A DNA stretch of 64,000 nt from Paenibacillus campinasensis (GCF_002272015.1 NZ_NPBY01000078.1:1-64000), one strand, 5' to 3'; positions 53,086 to 61,977 are shown, numbered from the stretch's first letter. Made by a program: numbers and translations. Notes: generated from the sequence alone by a model not told the origin.

Positions 53086-53484
53086 ATGACTATGTCCGAT
53101 CCAATTGCAGATATGCTAACTCGTATTCGTAACGCGAACACGGTTCGCCACGAAACGGTAGAAATGCCTGCTTCGACGATTAAGAAACAAATCGCTGAAA
53201 TTTTGAAGCGTGAAGGTTTCATCCGTGATGCGGAGTTTGTGGAAGATAACAAACAAGGGATCATCCGTGTATTCCTTAAGTACGGCGCAAACAACGAACG
53301 TGTCATCACAGGTCTGAAAAGAATCAGTAAACCAGGTCTTCGCGTTTACACGAAGAGCAATGAAGTTCCTCGTGTTCTCGGTGGACTGGGTATCGCGATC
53401 ATCTCCACATCCAAGGGAGTTATGACCGACAAAGAAGCTCGTCAAGCCAAAGCTGGCGGAGAAGTTCTCTGCTACGTATGGTAA
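53086..53484 (+). CDS. rpsH: 30S ribosomal protein S8
   Basis: A 132-residue primary 16S rRNA-binding protein, ending in GGEVLCYVW. The start MTMSDPIADMLTRIRNAN at 53086 fits the B. subtilis start; an ATG two codons later is possible. AAGGAGG upstream. S8 autoregulates the spc operon in E. coli. Confidence 0.98.
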   Translation: MTMSDPIADMLTRIRNANTVRHETVEMPASTIKKQIAEILKREGFIRDAEFVEDNKQGIIRVFLKYGANNERVITGLKRISKPGLRVYTKSNEVPRVLGGLGIAIISTSKGVMTDKEARQAKAGGEVLCYVW

Positions 53485-53514
53485 TCAACGTCACAAGATA
53501 GGAGGTGTAACTGT

Positions 53515-54057
53515 ATGTCCCGTATTGGTCGTAAACCAATTGCAATCCCAAGCGGTGTAGATGTTACATTGGATAACAATGTCATCACGGTGAAAGGACC
53601 GAAAGGAACCCTGACTCGTGTACTGCATAAAGATATGCAAATTACTGTAGAAAATAACGAAATTAATGTTGTGCGTCCATCCGACAACAAAATGCATCGT
53701 TCTCTTCACGGCACAACCCGCAGCGTTGTCTCGAATATGGTTAGCGGTGTAACAGAAGGTTTCTCGAAGAACCTTGAACTGGTTGGCGTCGGATACCGTG
53801 CCAGCAAATCCGGAGACAAAATCGTGCTGAACGTGGGTTACTCCCACCCAGTAGAAATTGCACCGGAAGCCGGCATCGAGTTCGAAGTAGCTGGAAACAC
53901 CAAAATTACAGTTAAAGGTATCGATAAAGAGCGTGTAGGTGCATACGCTGCTAAGATCCGTTCTGTACGTGAGCCTGAGCCTTACAAAGGCAAAGGGATC
54001 AAATACGAAGGCGAACGCATTATCCGTAAGGAAGGTAAAGCCGGTAAGAAGAAATAA
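53515..54057 (+). CDS. rplF: 50S ribosomal protein L6
   Basis: A 180-residue protein of two similar domains near the GTPase-associated centre (MSRIGRKPIAIPSGVDVTLD; C-terminal EPEPYKGKGIKYEGERI). AGGAGGTG upstream. Confidence 0.98.
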   Translation: MSRIGRKPIAIPSGVDVTLDNNVITVKGPKGTLTRVLHKDMQITVENNEINVVRPSDNKMHRSLHGTTRSVVSNMVSGVTEGFSKNLELVGVGYRASKSGDKIVLNVGYSHPVEIAPEAGIEFEVAGNTKITVKGIDKERVGAYAAKIRSVREPEPYKGKGIKYEGERIIRKEGKAGKKK

Positions 54058-54169
54058 GCTGCTTGACGCTTCGGTTATCCGATGGCTGGTTAAGCAATTT
54101 CTTCTTACTTACCCCATGCGTCTAAAAGTGAAGCTGTCATGGCAAAACTGAAGGGAGTGAAAGGGAAGC
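54058..54169 (+). other. Unusually long spacer between rplF and rplR
   Basis: At 112 bases this is longer than the roughly 15-70 base gaps elsewhere in the S10-spc cluster. It contains a possible hairpin (TGCTTGAC near 54062 with TTAAGCA near 54100, and CGGTTATCCG inside) but no promoter, T run or gene. Confidence 0.45.
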
Positions 54170-54538
54170 ATGATCACGAAACAAGACAAGAACAAAGCGC
54201 GCTTGAAAAGACACCTTCGTGTCCGTAAGAAAATTCAAGGCACGGCTGAGCGTCCTCGTCTGAACGTATTCCGTTCTTCGAAGCACATCTACGCTCAACT
54301 GATCGATGATGTAGCTGGCGTAACATTGGCATCGGCTTCTACGCTTGATAAAGAATTGAGCGGTGACATTCAAAACGGCGGTAACGTTGAGTCCGCACGC
54401 AAAGTCGGAGCTCTTGTAGCTAAACGCGCTACAGAAAAAGGCTATAAGTCGGTTGTATTCGACCGCGGTGGATACTTGTACCATGGACGTATTCAAGCAC
54501 TGGCAGAGGCTGCTCGTGAAGAAGGCCTTGAATTCTAA
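54170..54538 (+). CDS. rplR: 50S ribosomal protein L18
   Basis: A 122-residue 5S rRNA-binding protein (RLKRHLRVRKKIQGTAERPR; KSVVFDRGGYLYHGRIQALA). Ribosome site GAAAGGGA is weaker than the neighbours'. Confidence 0.98.
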   Translation: MITKQDKNKARLKRHLRVRKKIQGTAERPRLNVFRSSKHIYAQLIDDVAGVTLASASTLDKELSGDIQNGGNVESARKVGALVAKRATEKGYKSVVFDRGGYLYHGRIQALAEAAREEGLEF

Positions 54539-54564
54539 CTTATTTACAAAAGGAGGTAAACGAC

Positions 54565-55062
54565 TTGCGTATAGATCCTAACACTTTGGAACTGACTGAA
54601 AGAGTAGTAAACATTAACCGCGTCGCTAAGGTTGTTAAAGGCGGACGCCGCTTCAGCTTTAGCGCACTGGTAGTTGTCGGTGACGGTAAAGGTTGGGTAG
54701 GAGCAGGTATCGGTAAAGCAGGCGAAGTACCGGATGCCATCCGCAAAGGTATTGAGGATGCTAAGAAAAACCTGATCCATGTTCCACTCGTTGGAACCAC
54801 CATTCCTCACCTTGTACAAGGTCACTTCGGAGCAGGTAAAGTATTGCTTAAACCGGCTTCTGAAGGTACCGGGGTTATCGCTGGCGGACCGGTTCGTGCC
54901 GTGCTCGAGCTGGCTGGCGTAGGCGACATTTTGACAAAATCTCTAGGTTCTTCGAACTCCATGAACATGGTCAATGCGACTTTGGAAGGGTTGTCCCGCC
55001 TGAAGCGTGCTGAAGATGTTGCCAAGCTTCGCGGCAAATCCGTCGAAGAGCTGTTGGGTTAA
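54565..55062 (+). CDS. rpsE: 30S ribosomal protein S5
   Basis: A 165-residue accuracy protein. Spectinomycin loop KVVKGGRRFSFSALVVVGDG is near residues 21-40 and of normal sequence. TTG start with AAAGGAGG upstream; B. subtilis RpsE starts at the same place (MRRIDP, here MRIDP). Confidence 0.97.
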   Translation: MRIDPNTLELTERVVNINRVAKVVKGGRRFSFSALVVVGDGKGWVGAGIGKAGEVPDAIRKGIEDAKKNLIHVPLVGTTIPHLVQGHFGAGKVLLKPASEGTGVIAGGPVRAVLELAGVGDILTKSLGSSNSMNMVNATLEGLSRLKRAEDVAKLRGKSVEELLG

Positions 55063-55074
55063 GGAGGGAATCTC

Positions 55075-55260
55075 ATGGCTAAACTTGAAATCACCCTCGT
55101 GCGCAGCGTGATTGGACGTCCAGAGGATCAGCGTGCAACTGTGAAAACACTTGGACTTCGTAAAATCAACCATTCCGTGGTTCAAAACGACAATCCTGCG
55201 ATTCGCGGAATGATCAAGAAAGTAAATCACCTGGTTTCTGTTAAAGAAATCGAAGGTTAA
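55075..55260 (+). CDS. rpmD: 50S ribosomal protein L30
   Basis: A 61-residue protein (LEITLVRSVIGRPEDQRATV; GLRKINHSVVQNDNPAIRGM). AAGGAGGG lies at the rpsE stop. Confidence 0.97.
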   Translation: MAKLEITLVRSVIGRPEDQRATVKTLGLRKINHSVVQNDNPAIRGMIKKVNHLVSVKEIEG

Positions 55261-55302
55261 TCCCGGGTGCTTCCCGGATACATTAAGGAGGTGCAACGAA
55301 CG

Positions 55303-55743
55303 ATGAAGTTACATGAGCTGAGCCCAGCGGCTGGTTCCCGCAAAGAGCGCAAACGCGTTGGTCGCGGTACGAGCAGCGGCACGGGTAAAACATCAGGTCG
55401 AGGTCATAAAGGACAAAACGCTCGTTCCGGCGGTGGTGTACGTCCAGGCTTCGAAGGCGGACAGAACCCGTTGTATCGTCGTCTTCCGAAGCGCGGTTTC
55501 GTAAACCCTACACGGAAAGAGTACGCGATTGTGAACATCGAAGAGCTTAACAGCTTTGCAGCAGGTACTGAAGTGACTCCAGAAGTTTTGGTCGAAAACG
55601 GTATTGTGAAAAATACGAAGAGCGGCATCAAAATTCTTGGCAATGGCGAAGTTACCGTTTCATTGACTGTAAAAGCTAATAAGTTTTCTCAATCTGCGGT
55701 AGAGAAGATCGAGGCTGCCGGCGGTAAAACCGAGGTGATCTAA
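55303..55743 (+). CDS. rplO: 50S ribosomal protein L15
   Basis: A 146-residue assembly protein with a glycine- and basic-rich N-terminus (KRVGRGTSSGTGKTSGRGHK). ATG 55303 has AAGGAGGTG upstream. One-base overlap with secY. Confidence 0.98.
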   Translation: MKLHELSPAAGSRKERKRVGRGTSSGTGKTSGRGHKGQNARSGGGVRPGFEGGQNPLYRRLPKRGFVNPTRKEYAIVNIEELNSFAAGTEVTPEVLVENGIVKNTKSGIKILGNGEVTVSLTVKANKFSQSAVEKIEAAGGKTEVI

Positions 55744-57041
55744 TGTTTAAGACCCTGCAAAATATATGGCGTGTCGAGGACCTTCGCAAACGGATCCTGT
55801 TCACCCTGTTCGTACTGATTATTTTCCGTATCGGATCGTTTGTACCGGTTCCAGGTGTCAATAAAGACGTCTTTACTCAGGCGAATCAGGCAGGAAATGA
55901 ATTGTTTGGTCTACTCAACACGTTCTCGGGGGGCGCGCTATCGCAGTTTTCGATCTTCGCCCTTTCGATATTCCCATATATTACAGCGTCCATTATCGTG
56001 CAGCTATTGTCGATGGACGTCATTCCGAAGTTCGCGGAGTGGAACAAACAAGGGGAACATGGTAAAAAGCAGTTGGCTCAGATTACTCGTTATGGTACGG
56101 TATTACTGGGTCTCATCCAGGCCTTCGCGTTGTCCATCGGGTTTAACCGGATGTACGGCATGGATATGGTGCCAGGAGCAACCTTTATTGATTTCGTTGT
56201 GATCGCGATCGTGCTTACCGCGGGTACTGCGTTCTTGATGTGGCTCGGTGAGCAGATTACGGAACGTGGAATTGGTAACGGGATTTCGATTATTATCTTT
56301 GCCGGTATCGCAGCTGGGATTCCAATGCATATCCGCACACTGGTCGAGTCGAACTTCATTCAGGATAATCAAGTCTTCCTGAACTCGCTGAAGGCGATCA
56401 TTATCCTTCTCATTCTGATTCTGATCATTGCCGGTGTTGTATTCATCCAGCAAGGGATCCGCAAGATCCCGGTACAATACGCGAAGCGTGTTGTGGGCAA
56501 CAAGATGTATGGCGGGCAGAATACACATATTCCGCTCAAAATTAACGCTGCAGGCGTTATTCCGGTCATCTTCGCCATGTCCTTGCTTCAGTTCCCGGTG
56601 ATCTTGGCGAGCTTCTGGGCACATATGGCTTGGGCCAGATGGGTTGATGCCAACCTGGCATATGACAGCCCACTCGGAATGGTGCTTTATGTTCTTATGA
56701 TCATTGGTTTCACGTTCTTCTATACATTCGTACAGATGAACCCGAACCAAATGGCCGAGAACATGAAGAAGAACGGCGGCTACATCCCGGGCATTCGCCC
56801 AGGTAAAGCTACTGAGAAGTATCTGACTCGGGTAATGACCCGCTTGACAATGACAGGAGCATTGTTCCTGGCTGTAATCTCCGTGATGCCGGTATTCTTC
56901 GGCGCTCTTGCCGGGCTTCCGCGTACGGTACAAATCGGCGGTACCTCTTTGCTGATCGTAGTCGGTGTTGCACTGGATACGATGAAGCAAATTGAGAGCC
57001 AGCTGATCAAGCGTCATTACAAAGGGTTTATCAATAAATAG
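55743..57041 (+). CDS. secY: Protein translocase subunit SecY
   Basis: A 432-residue membrane channel with ten membrane segments, starting RILFTLFVLIIFRIGSFVPV. The plug region near GALSQFSIFALSIFPYITAS and the cytoplasmic RxTEKYLTRVMTRLT-type loop near 356 are present. No strong ribosome site of its own; it is coupled to rplO (TAATG). Confidence 0.98.
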   Translation: MFKTLQNIWRVEDLRKRILFTLFVLIIFRIGSFVPVPGVNKDVFTQANQAGNELFGLLNTFSGGALSQFSIFALSIFPYITASIIVQLLSMDVIPKFAEWNKQGEHGKKQLAQITRYGTVLLGLIQAFALSIGFNRMYGMDMVPGATFIDFVVIAIVLTAGTAFLMWLGEQITERGIGNGISIIIFAGIAAGIPMHIRTLVESNFIQDNQVFLNSLKAIIILLILILIIAGVVFIQQGIRKIPVQYAKRVVGNKMYGGQNTHIPLKINAAGVIPVIFAMSLLQFPVILASFWAHMAWARWVDANLAYDSPLGMVLYVLMIIGFTFFYTFVQMNPNQMAENMKKNGGYIPGIRPGKATEKYLTRVMTRLTMTGALFLAVISVMPVFFGALAGLPRTVQIGGTSLLIVVGVALDTMKQIESQLIKRHYKGFINK

Positions 57042-57094
57042 GCGATAGGTTCCGGCGAGTAGGTTTACTGCTTCCCGGCGCCTATTGTGTTGTT

Positions 57095-57111
57095 CTTGCT
57101 TGTCAAGCAAG
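57095..57111 (+). other. Short inverted repeat in the adk leader
   Basis: CTTGCTTG (57095-57102), one base, CAAGCAAG (57104-57111), directly before the GGGAGGGAG ribosome site of adk. If folded as a short stem with neighbouring bases it could affect adk translation; a DNA-protein site is equally possible. Confidence 0.35.
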
Positions 57112-57129
57112 GGGAGGGAGTGACGTAAG

Positions 57130-57774
57130 GTGAACATCTTATTCATGGGTCCTCCTGGGGCAGGAAAAGGAACACAAGCAGAGCATATCGTGAATGAATT
57201 CGGCATTCCGCATATTTCAACAGGCGATGCTTTTCGTCTGGCGATCAAGCAAGGAACTCCTGTTGGAATCAAGGCGAAGGAATATATCGATCAAGGCCTG
57301 CTGGTACCTGATGATGTGACAATCGGAATCGTGGAAGAAAGATTGCAGCAGTCCGATTGCGAAAAAGGTTTCTTATTGGATGGTTTTCCAAGAACCCTTT
57401 CGCAAGCGGAAGCGCTGGATGAAATTCTGGCACGCCTCAACACCGGGCTTGACCATGTCATCAACCTGAAAGTGGATCGGGATAAGCTTATGGCTCGACT
57501 CACAGGTCGTCGGATTTGTAAGCAATGCGGCTCGACCTATCATGTGATCTTTAATCCTCCCAAACAGGAAGGCATTTGTGATAAATGCGGCGGTGAATTG
57601 TATCAGCGCTCCGACGATAACGAAGAGAGCGTAGGCATTCGCTTGGACGAATATATCAACAAAACAGCACCACTCCTCACGTTTTATGAGAATAAAGGTC
57701 TTTTGCGTCAAATCGATGGCGATCAGGAAATCGACGCGGTTTCCGCACAAATTGCGTCTATACTGAGAGGTTAA
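57130..57774 (+). CDS. adk: Adenylate kinase
   Basis: A 214-residue kinase (ATP + AMP to 2 ADP). P-loop GPPGAGKGTQ at residues 7-16. LID domain with a four-cysteine zinc site (CKQCGSTYHV, CDKCGG), the Gram-positive type. GTG start. Confidence 0.98.
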   Translation: MNILFMGPPGAGKGTQAEHIVNEFGIPHISTGDAFRLAIKQGTPVGIKAKEYIDQGLLVPDDVTIGIVEERLQQSDCEKGFLLDGFPRTLSQAEALDEILARLNTGLDHVINLKVDRDKLMARLTGRRICKQCGSTYHVIFNPPKQEGICDKCGGELYQRSDDNEESVGIRLDEYINKTAPLLTFYENKGLLRQIDGDQEIDAVSAQIASILRG

Positions 57775-57779
57775 GGAAC

Positions 57780-58532
57780 ATGATCATTTGTAAATCCGAA
57801 ACGGAACTGGGCTTGATGAGAGAGGCAGGGCGAATTGTGGCGGAATGCCACAAACTTCTCGCTGCTCACGTGGAACCGGGCATTACGACCGGGGAGCTGG
57901 ACCAGCTGGCCGACAAGTTCATTCGAAGCCAAGGCGCTGTGCCATCTTTCAAAGGCTATAACGGATTTCCTTACAGCATTTGCGCATCAGTTAATGAAGA
58001 ATTGGTGCATGGATTTCCAAGCAAACGCAAATTGATCGAAGGCGATATCGTCACGTTTGATATCGGTGCGCAGTACGAGGGTTACCACGGTGACTCAGCA
58101 TGGACCTACCCAGTAGGCCGCATTTCCGAAGAAGCCCAGCGTTTGCTGGACGTCACGGAAGGCTCGCTCTATGCGGGACTCGCGCTAGTCAAACCGGATG
58201 TCCGCTTGTTTACGATCTCTCATGCCATCCAGCGTTATATCGAGGACGCAGGTTTATCTGTTGTCCGGGAGTATGTAGGCCATGGCGTGGGCACTGATCT
58301 GCATGAGGATCCGCAAATTCCGAACTATGGCATTCCAGATCGCGGACCAAGACTCAAACCGGGCATGGTGCTCGCAATTGAACCGATGGTCAATGCCGGT
58401 AAACGGCATGTCAAGACGCTGGAGGACAATTGGACGGTAGTCACGGTTGACGGCTCGCTGTGTGCTCACTTTGAGCATACGGTAGCAGTAACCCAGGACG
58501 GCATGGAAATCCTGACGAAGCTGCCGGAATAA
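57780..58532 (+). CDS. map: Methionine aminopeptidase, type I
   Basis: A 250-residue metalloprotease that removes initiator Met. Metal ligands: D in FDIGAQYEGYHGDSAWT (two aspartates), H in GHGVGTDLHEDPQIPNYG, E in LAIEPMVNAG and E in HFEHTVAVT. Starts 5 bases after adk. Confidence 0.98.
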   Translation: MIICKSETELGLMREAGRIVAECHKLLAAHVEPGITTGELDQLADKFIRSQGAVPSFKGYNGFPYSICASVNEELVHGFPSKRKLIEGDIVTFDIGAQYEGYHGDSAWTYPVGRISEEAQRLLDVTEGSLYAGLALVKPDVRLFTISHAIQRYIEDAGLSVVREYVGHGVGTDLHEDPQIPNYGIPDRGPRLKPGMVLAIEPMVNAGKRHVKTLEDNWTVVTVDGSLCAHFEHTVAVTQDGMEILTKLPE

Positions 58533-58536
58533 GGTG

Positions 58537-58848
58537 ATGGACTTGAATAAGGAAATCACACTGGAAATCGGCCAGATCGTCAAAGCGCTGAAAGGCAGAG
58601 ATGCTGGACAGTATGCCGTTATCGTCGGGATTGAAGACAGCAGGTTCGTATGGATTGCGGACGGGGACAAACGGAAGTTTGACCAGGCCAAGAAGAAGAA
58701 CATTCTTCATCTGGAACCCCAATCCTTCATAAGCAGTGAAGTAGTGAACAGTTTGCAAGAAAGCGGAAGGGTCACAAACGGAAAGCTGCGGTTCGCCGTT
58801 GCGAAGTTTATGGCCGAACAATCCAAGGCAAATCAGAAAGGAGACTAA
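58537..58848 (+). CDS. KOW-domain RNA-binding protein, L14e-like
   Basis: A 103-residue protein. The N-terminal half is a KOW/SH3-like RNA-binding fold (IGQIVKALKGRDAGQYAVIV); the C-terminus is helical and basic. Similar proteins sit between map and infA across Bacillales (YbzG type) with no assigned role. ATG 58537 preferred; a GTG directly precedes it. Confidence 0.85.
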   Translation: MDLNKEITLEIGQIVKALKGRDAGQYAVIVGIEDSRFVWIADGDKRKFDQAKKKNILHLEPQSFISSEVVNSLQESGRVTNGKLRFAVAKFMAEQSKANQKGD

Positions 58849-58851
58849 TCT

Positions 58852-59067
58852 GTGGCTAAAGAAGATGTCATTGAAGTCGAAGGAACGGTTATTGAGCCGT
58901 TGCCGAATGCTACGTTTAAAGTCGAGCTGGAGAATGGTCATCAAATTCTTGCTCACGTTTCCGGAAAGCTGCGGATGCACTTTATCCGCATCCTCACAGG
59001 AGACAAAGTGGTTGTTCAACTATCACCGTACGATTTGACCAAAGGTCGCATTACGTACCGTAAATAG
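58852..59067 (+). CDS. infA: Translation initiation factor IF-1
   Basis: A 71-residue OB-fold factor (EDVIEVEGTVIEPLPNATFK; ILTGDKVVVQLSPYDLTKGR). GTG start with AAAGGAG upstream. Confidence 0.98.
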   Translation: MAKEDVIEVEGTVIEPLPNATFKVELENGHQILAHVSGKLRMHFIRILTGDKVVVQLSPYDLTKGRITYRK

Positions 59068-59104
59068 ATGACGTTCCCCCGGGGAACAAGGAAAGCTGCC
59101 AGCG

Positions 59105-59198
59105 GTTTTACTGAAGTAAAACACAGCAGCGGTTACGAACGGTTTTGTTTTGGCAAAACTAAAGTCTAGTTTCGAAGCTGGTTTTACAAACGTAAAAC
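59105..59198 (+). repeat. Three related inverted repeats between infA and rpmJ
   Basis: GTTTTACT-GA-AGTAAAAC (59105-59122), GTTTTG with CAAAAC (59142-59159), and GTTTTAC-AAAC-GTAAAAC (59181-59198). An AAACTA/TAGTTT pair at 59156-59172 overlaps the second. All share GTTTT...AAAAC arms, so in RNA they could also pair with one another. The last ends 2 bases before the rpmJ ribosome site. Not a terminator: no T tract follows. Confidence 0.6.
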
Positions 59199-59216
59199 TT
59201 GGAGGAGGTAATTAAC

Positions 59217-59330
59217 ATGAAGGTAAGACCTTCTGTAAAGCCTATTTGCGAAAAATGCAAAGTCATTCGCCGCAAAGGGAATGTAATGGTTATCTGTGAA
59301 AATCCGAAGCACAAACAAAAACAAGGTTAA
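59217..59330 (+). CDS. rpmJ: 50S ribosomal protein L36
   Basis: A 37-residue zinc protein (MKVRPSVKPICEKCKVIRRK; end NPKHKQKQG). C, C, C and H ligands are present. GGAGGAGG is 9 bases before the ATG. Confidence 0.97.
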   Translation: MKVRPSVKPICEKCKVIRRKGNVMVICENPKHKQKQG

Positions 59331-59351
59331 TAGAAGGGGGTGTAGCGTAAA

Positions 59352-59720
59352 ATGGCTCGTATAGCTGGTGTGGATTTGCCACGTGACAAACGCGTTGAGA
59401 TCGCCTTGACTTACATTTTCGGAATCGGTAAAACGACTTCCCAAAAAGTACTGAAAGAAACAGGCATCAATCCTGATACTCGTGTCCGTGACTTGACGGA
59501 AGATGAAGTTAGCAAATTGCGTGAAACGATCGACGGAAGCGTTAAGGTAGAAGGTGACCTTCGTCGTGAAATTTCCTTGAATATTAAACGTCTGACCGAG
59601 ATTGGCTGCTACCGCGGTATTCGTCATCGTCGTGGCTTGCCTGTTCGTGGACAACGTACTAAAACCAATGCTCGTACACGTAAAGGTCCTCGTCGTACCG
59701 TAGCGAACAAGAAGAAGTAA
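59352..59720 (+). CDS. rpsM: 30S ribosomal protein S13
   Basis: A 122-residue head protein touching P-site tRNA (MARIAGVDLPRDKRVEIALT; RHRRGLPVRGQRTKTNARTR). AAGGGGGTG upstream. Confidence 0.98.
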   Translation: MARIAGVDLPRDKRVEIALTYIFGIGKTTSQKVLKETGINPDTRVRDLTEDEVSKLRETIDGSVKVEGDLRREISLNIKRLTEIGCYRGIRHRRGLPVRGQRTKTNARTRKGPRRTVANKKK

Positions 59721-59739
59721 GAAAGGGGGATAATAGACA

Positions 59740-60135
59740 ATGGCTAAACCAAAAAAAGTCGTACGTACTAAACGTCGTGACCGCAAAAATATCGAAAGTG
59801 GCGTAGCTCATATCCGTTCTACGTTCAACAATACGATCGTAACGATTACGGATCCTCACGGAAACGCGATTTCTTGGGCAAGCTCCGGCGGCCTTGGATT
59901 CAAAGGCTCCCGTAAGTCGACCCCGTTCGCTGCGCAAATGGCTGCTGAAACAGCTGCCAAAGCGGCTATGGAACACGGTATGAAATCGGTGGAAGTTATG
60001 GTTAAAGGTCCTGGCGCTGGTCGTGAAGCAGCAATCCGCTCTTTGCAAGCAGCTGGTCTTGAAGTTAACCTGATTAAAGACGTTACACCAATTCCACATA
60101 ACGGATGCCGCCCACCAAAACGTCGTCGCGTATAA
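59740..60135 (+). CDS. rpsK: 30S ribosomal protein S11
   Basis: A 131-residue platform protein (GVAHIRSTFNNTIVTITDPH; C-terminal PHNGCRPPKRRRV). AAAGGGGG upstream. The 135 bases after it, before rpoA, show no clear promoter or terminator. Confidence 0.98.
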   Translation: MAKPKKVVRTKRRDRKNIESGVAHIRSTFNNTIVTITDPHGNAISWASSGGLGFKGSRKSTPFAAQMAAETAAKAAMEHGMKSVEVMVKGPGAGREAAIRSLQAAGLEVNLIKDVTPIPHNGCRPPKRRRV

Positions 60136-60270
60136 TGAAGTCATCCTTGTTAATGTGGTATAAATCCGGTGCAATCTGCTAATAATGGTTGTTTAGGCAT
60201 ACTACTACATGGATTACTGGATAAGATGACAGTTTCATATAGGAGCGACGTTTGAAGGAGGGGTACTTGC

Positions 60271-61215
60271 GTGATTGAAATCGAAAAGCCGAAAATTGAG
60301 ACCGTTGATGTCAATGAAGAAGGAACCTATGGAAAATTCGTAGTAGAACCGCTTGAGCGCGGATACGGCACGACGCTGGGGAATTCACTTCGCCGCATTC
60401 TGCTGTCCTCGCTCCCGGGCGCAGCGGTCACATCGATTCAAATCGATGGGGTGCTGCATGAGTTTTCCACGATTCCGGGTGTCATGGAAGACGTGACCGA
60501 AATCATTCTGAACCTGAAGGCTTTGTCGCTGAAGATTCATTCCGACGAAGAAAAAGTGTTCGAGATTGATGCGGAAGGTGAAGGGGTAGTCACTGCGGGT
60601 GATATTCGCGCAGACAGTGATGTGGAGATTCTTAATCCGGACCTGCACATTGCGACGCTCGGCCCTGGCGCAAGACTTCATATGCGTATTTTTGCTAATC
60701 GCGGTCGTGGCTATGTCCAGGCGGATCGGAACAAACGCGATGACCAGCCTATCGGCGTCATTCCCGTCGATTCGATCTATACTCCGATTAGCCGTGTGAA
60801 TTACGGCGTGGAAAATACGCGTGTTGGTCAAGTGACCAACTACGACAAATTGACGCTTGAAATTTGGACGGATGGAAGCATTCGCCCGGAAGAGGCGGTT
60901 AGCCTCGGCGCGAAGATCCTGACTGAGCATCTGTTCCTGTTCGTCGGCTTGACCGATGAAGCGAAGGATGCTGAGATCATGGTCGAGAAGGAAGAAGACA
61001 AGAAGGAAAAAGTGCTTGAAATGACAATCGAGGAGCTGGATCTCTCCGTTCGTTCCTACAACTGTCTCAAGCGTGCTGGTATCAATACGGTACAAGAGCT
61101 GACCACGAAAACAGAAGAGGATATGATGAAGGTTCGTAACTTGGGCCGCAAATCCTTGGAAGAGGTTCAAGAGAAGCTCGAGGAACTTGGATTGGGACTC
61201 CGTTCGGAGGATTAA
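60271..61215 (+). CDS. rpoA: RNA polymerase subunit alpha
   Basis: A 314-residue subunit. N-terminal dimerisation domain (PLERGYGTTLGNSLRRILLS) and C-terminal DNA- and activator-contact domain (LDLSVRSYNCLKRAGINTVQ; RNLGRKSLEEVQEKL). GTG start with AAGGAGGGG upstream. rpsD is absent between rpsK and rpoA, the Gram-positive arrangement. Confidence 0.98.
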   Translation: MIEIEKPKIETVDVNEEGTYGKFVVEPLERGYGTTLGNSLRRILLSSLPGAAVTSIQIDGVLHEFSTIPGVMEDVTEIILNLKALSLKIHSDEEKVFEIDAEGEGVVTAGDIRADSDVEILNPDLHIATLGPGARLHMRIFANRGRGYVQADRNKRDDQPIGVIPVDSIYTPISRVNYGVENTRVGQVTNYDKLTLEIWTDGSIRPEEAVSLGAKILTEHLFLFVGLTDEAKDAEIMVEKEEDKKEKVLEMTIEELDLSVRSYNCLKRAGINTVQELTTKTEEDMMKVRNLGRKSLEEVQEKLEELGLGLRSED

Positions 61216-61249
61216 GTTCTAAGATAGGCTAGCAAAGGAGGGAATACAC

Positions 61250-61615
61250 ATGGCATACCAAAAGTTGGGCCGCGATTCCAGTGCACGTAAAGCATTGTTC
61301 CGTGACCTGGTAACGGACCTGTTCTTATACGAGCGTATTCAAACGACAGAAGCCAAGGCGAAAGAAGTTCGTTCGATCGCTGAAAAACTGATCACTCAAG
61401 CGAAGAAGGGTGATCTGCACGCTCGTCGTCAAGTGGCAGCATTCGTGCGCCGCGAAACGGTAGACGGTGAACAGGATGCAATCCAAAAACTGTTCTCCGA
61501 TATCGCACCTCGTTACGCTGAGCGTCCAGGCGGATACACTCGTATCCTGAAACTGGGTCCTCGTCGGGGCGATGCAGCTCCAATGGTTTATTTGGAACTG
61601 GTTGACCGCGCGTAA
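61250..61615 (+). CDS. rplQ: 50S ribosomal protein L17
   Basis: A 121-residue protein (AYQKLGRDSSARKALFRDLV; GGYTRILKLGPRRGDAAPMV). Last gene of the alpha operon. AAAGGAGGG upstream. Confidence 0.98.
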   Translation: MAYQKLGRDSSARKALFRDLVTDLFLYERIQTTEAKAKEVRSIAEKLITQAKKGDLHARRQVAAFVRRETVDGEQDAIQKLFSDIAPRYAERPGGYTRILKLGPRRGDAAPMVYLELVDRA

Positions 61616-61827
61616 TTTGATTTAGGTTATGAAGTGACTGAAGTTATATATGCCCGGCTCTGCTCTCATTTATTCTGTATCAGATAATACGGGTGGAGCC
61701 TATGATCGGGAAGTGGTGCGAGATACAGTCGTTCATTCTGGTTCGACTCATCTCGGCTACCCCATGGGCATTCATAACGGGGACCTTCTAGTCATGCGGC
61801 TGACTCGAAGGGTTCGCTGACATGATG
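61616..61827 (+). other. Gene-free spacer where ecfA1-ecfA2-ecfT normally lie
   Basis: The gap from rplQ to truA (61616-61977) has no open frame with codon or motif support and no recognisable ABC ATPase fragment. It holds a possible hairpin (GGCTC at 61656, GAGCC at 61696), then the terminator at 61828. After that, CAGCACCC/GGGGCTG near 61920-61943 forms another small stem before truA. Confidence 0.5.
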
Positions 61828-61855
61828 AAAAGGAGCTCCTTTGGGGCTCTTTTTT
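61828..61855 (+). terminator. Terminator of the S10-spc-alpha operon
   Basis: GAGCTCC (61833-61839), TTT loop, GGGGCTC (61843-61849) with one G-T pair, flanked by AAAA and TTTTTT. Confidence 0.82.
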
Positions 61856-61977
61856 GACATTTAGAGCGGTTTATGTTCCGGATCTAATGCAAGTGCCTGC
61901 ATAGGCTTAGACGTGAGACAGCACCCTGCGAATGTGGGGCTGCTTAGTGAGTGGATGAATGGGTTCAGGAGGACAGC

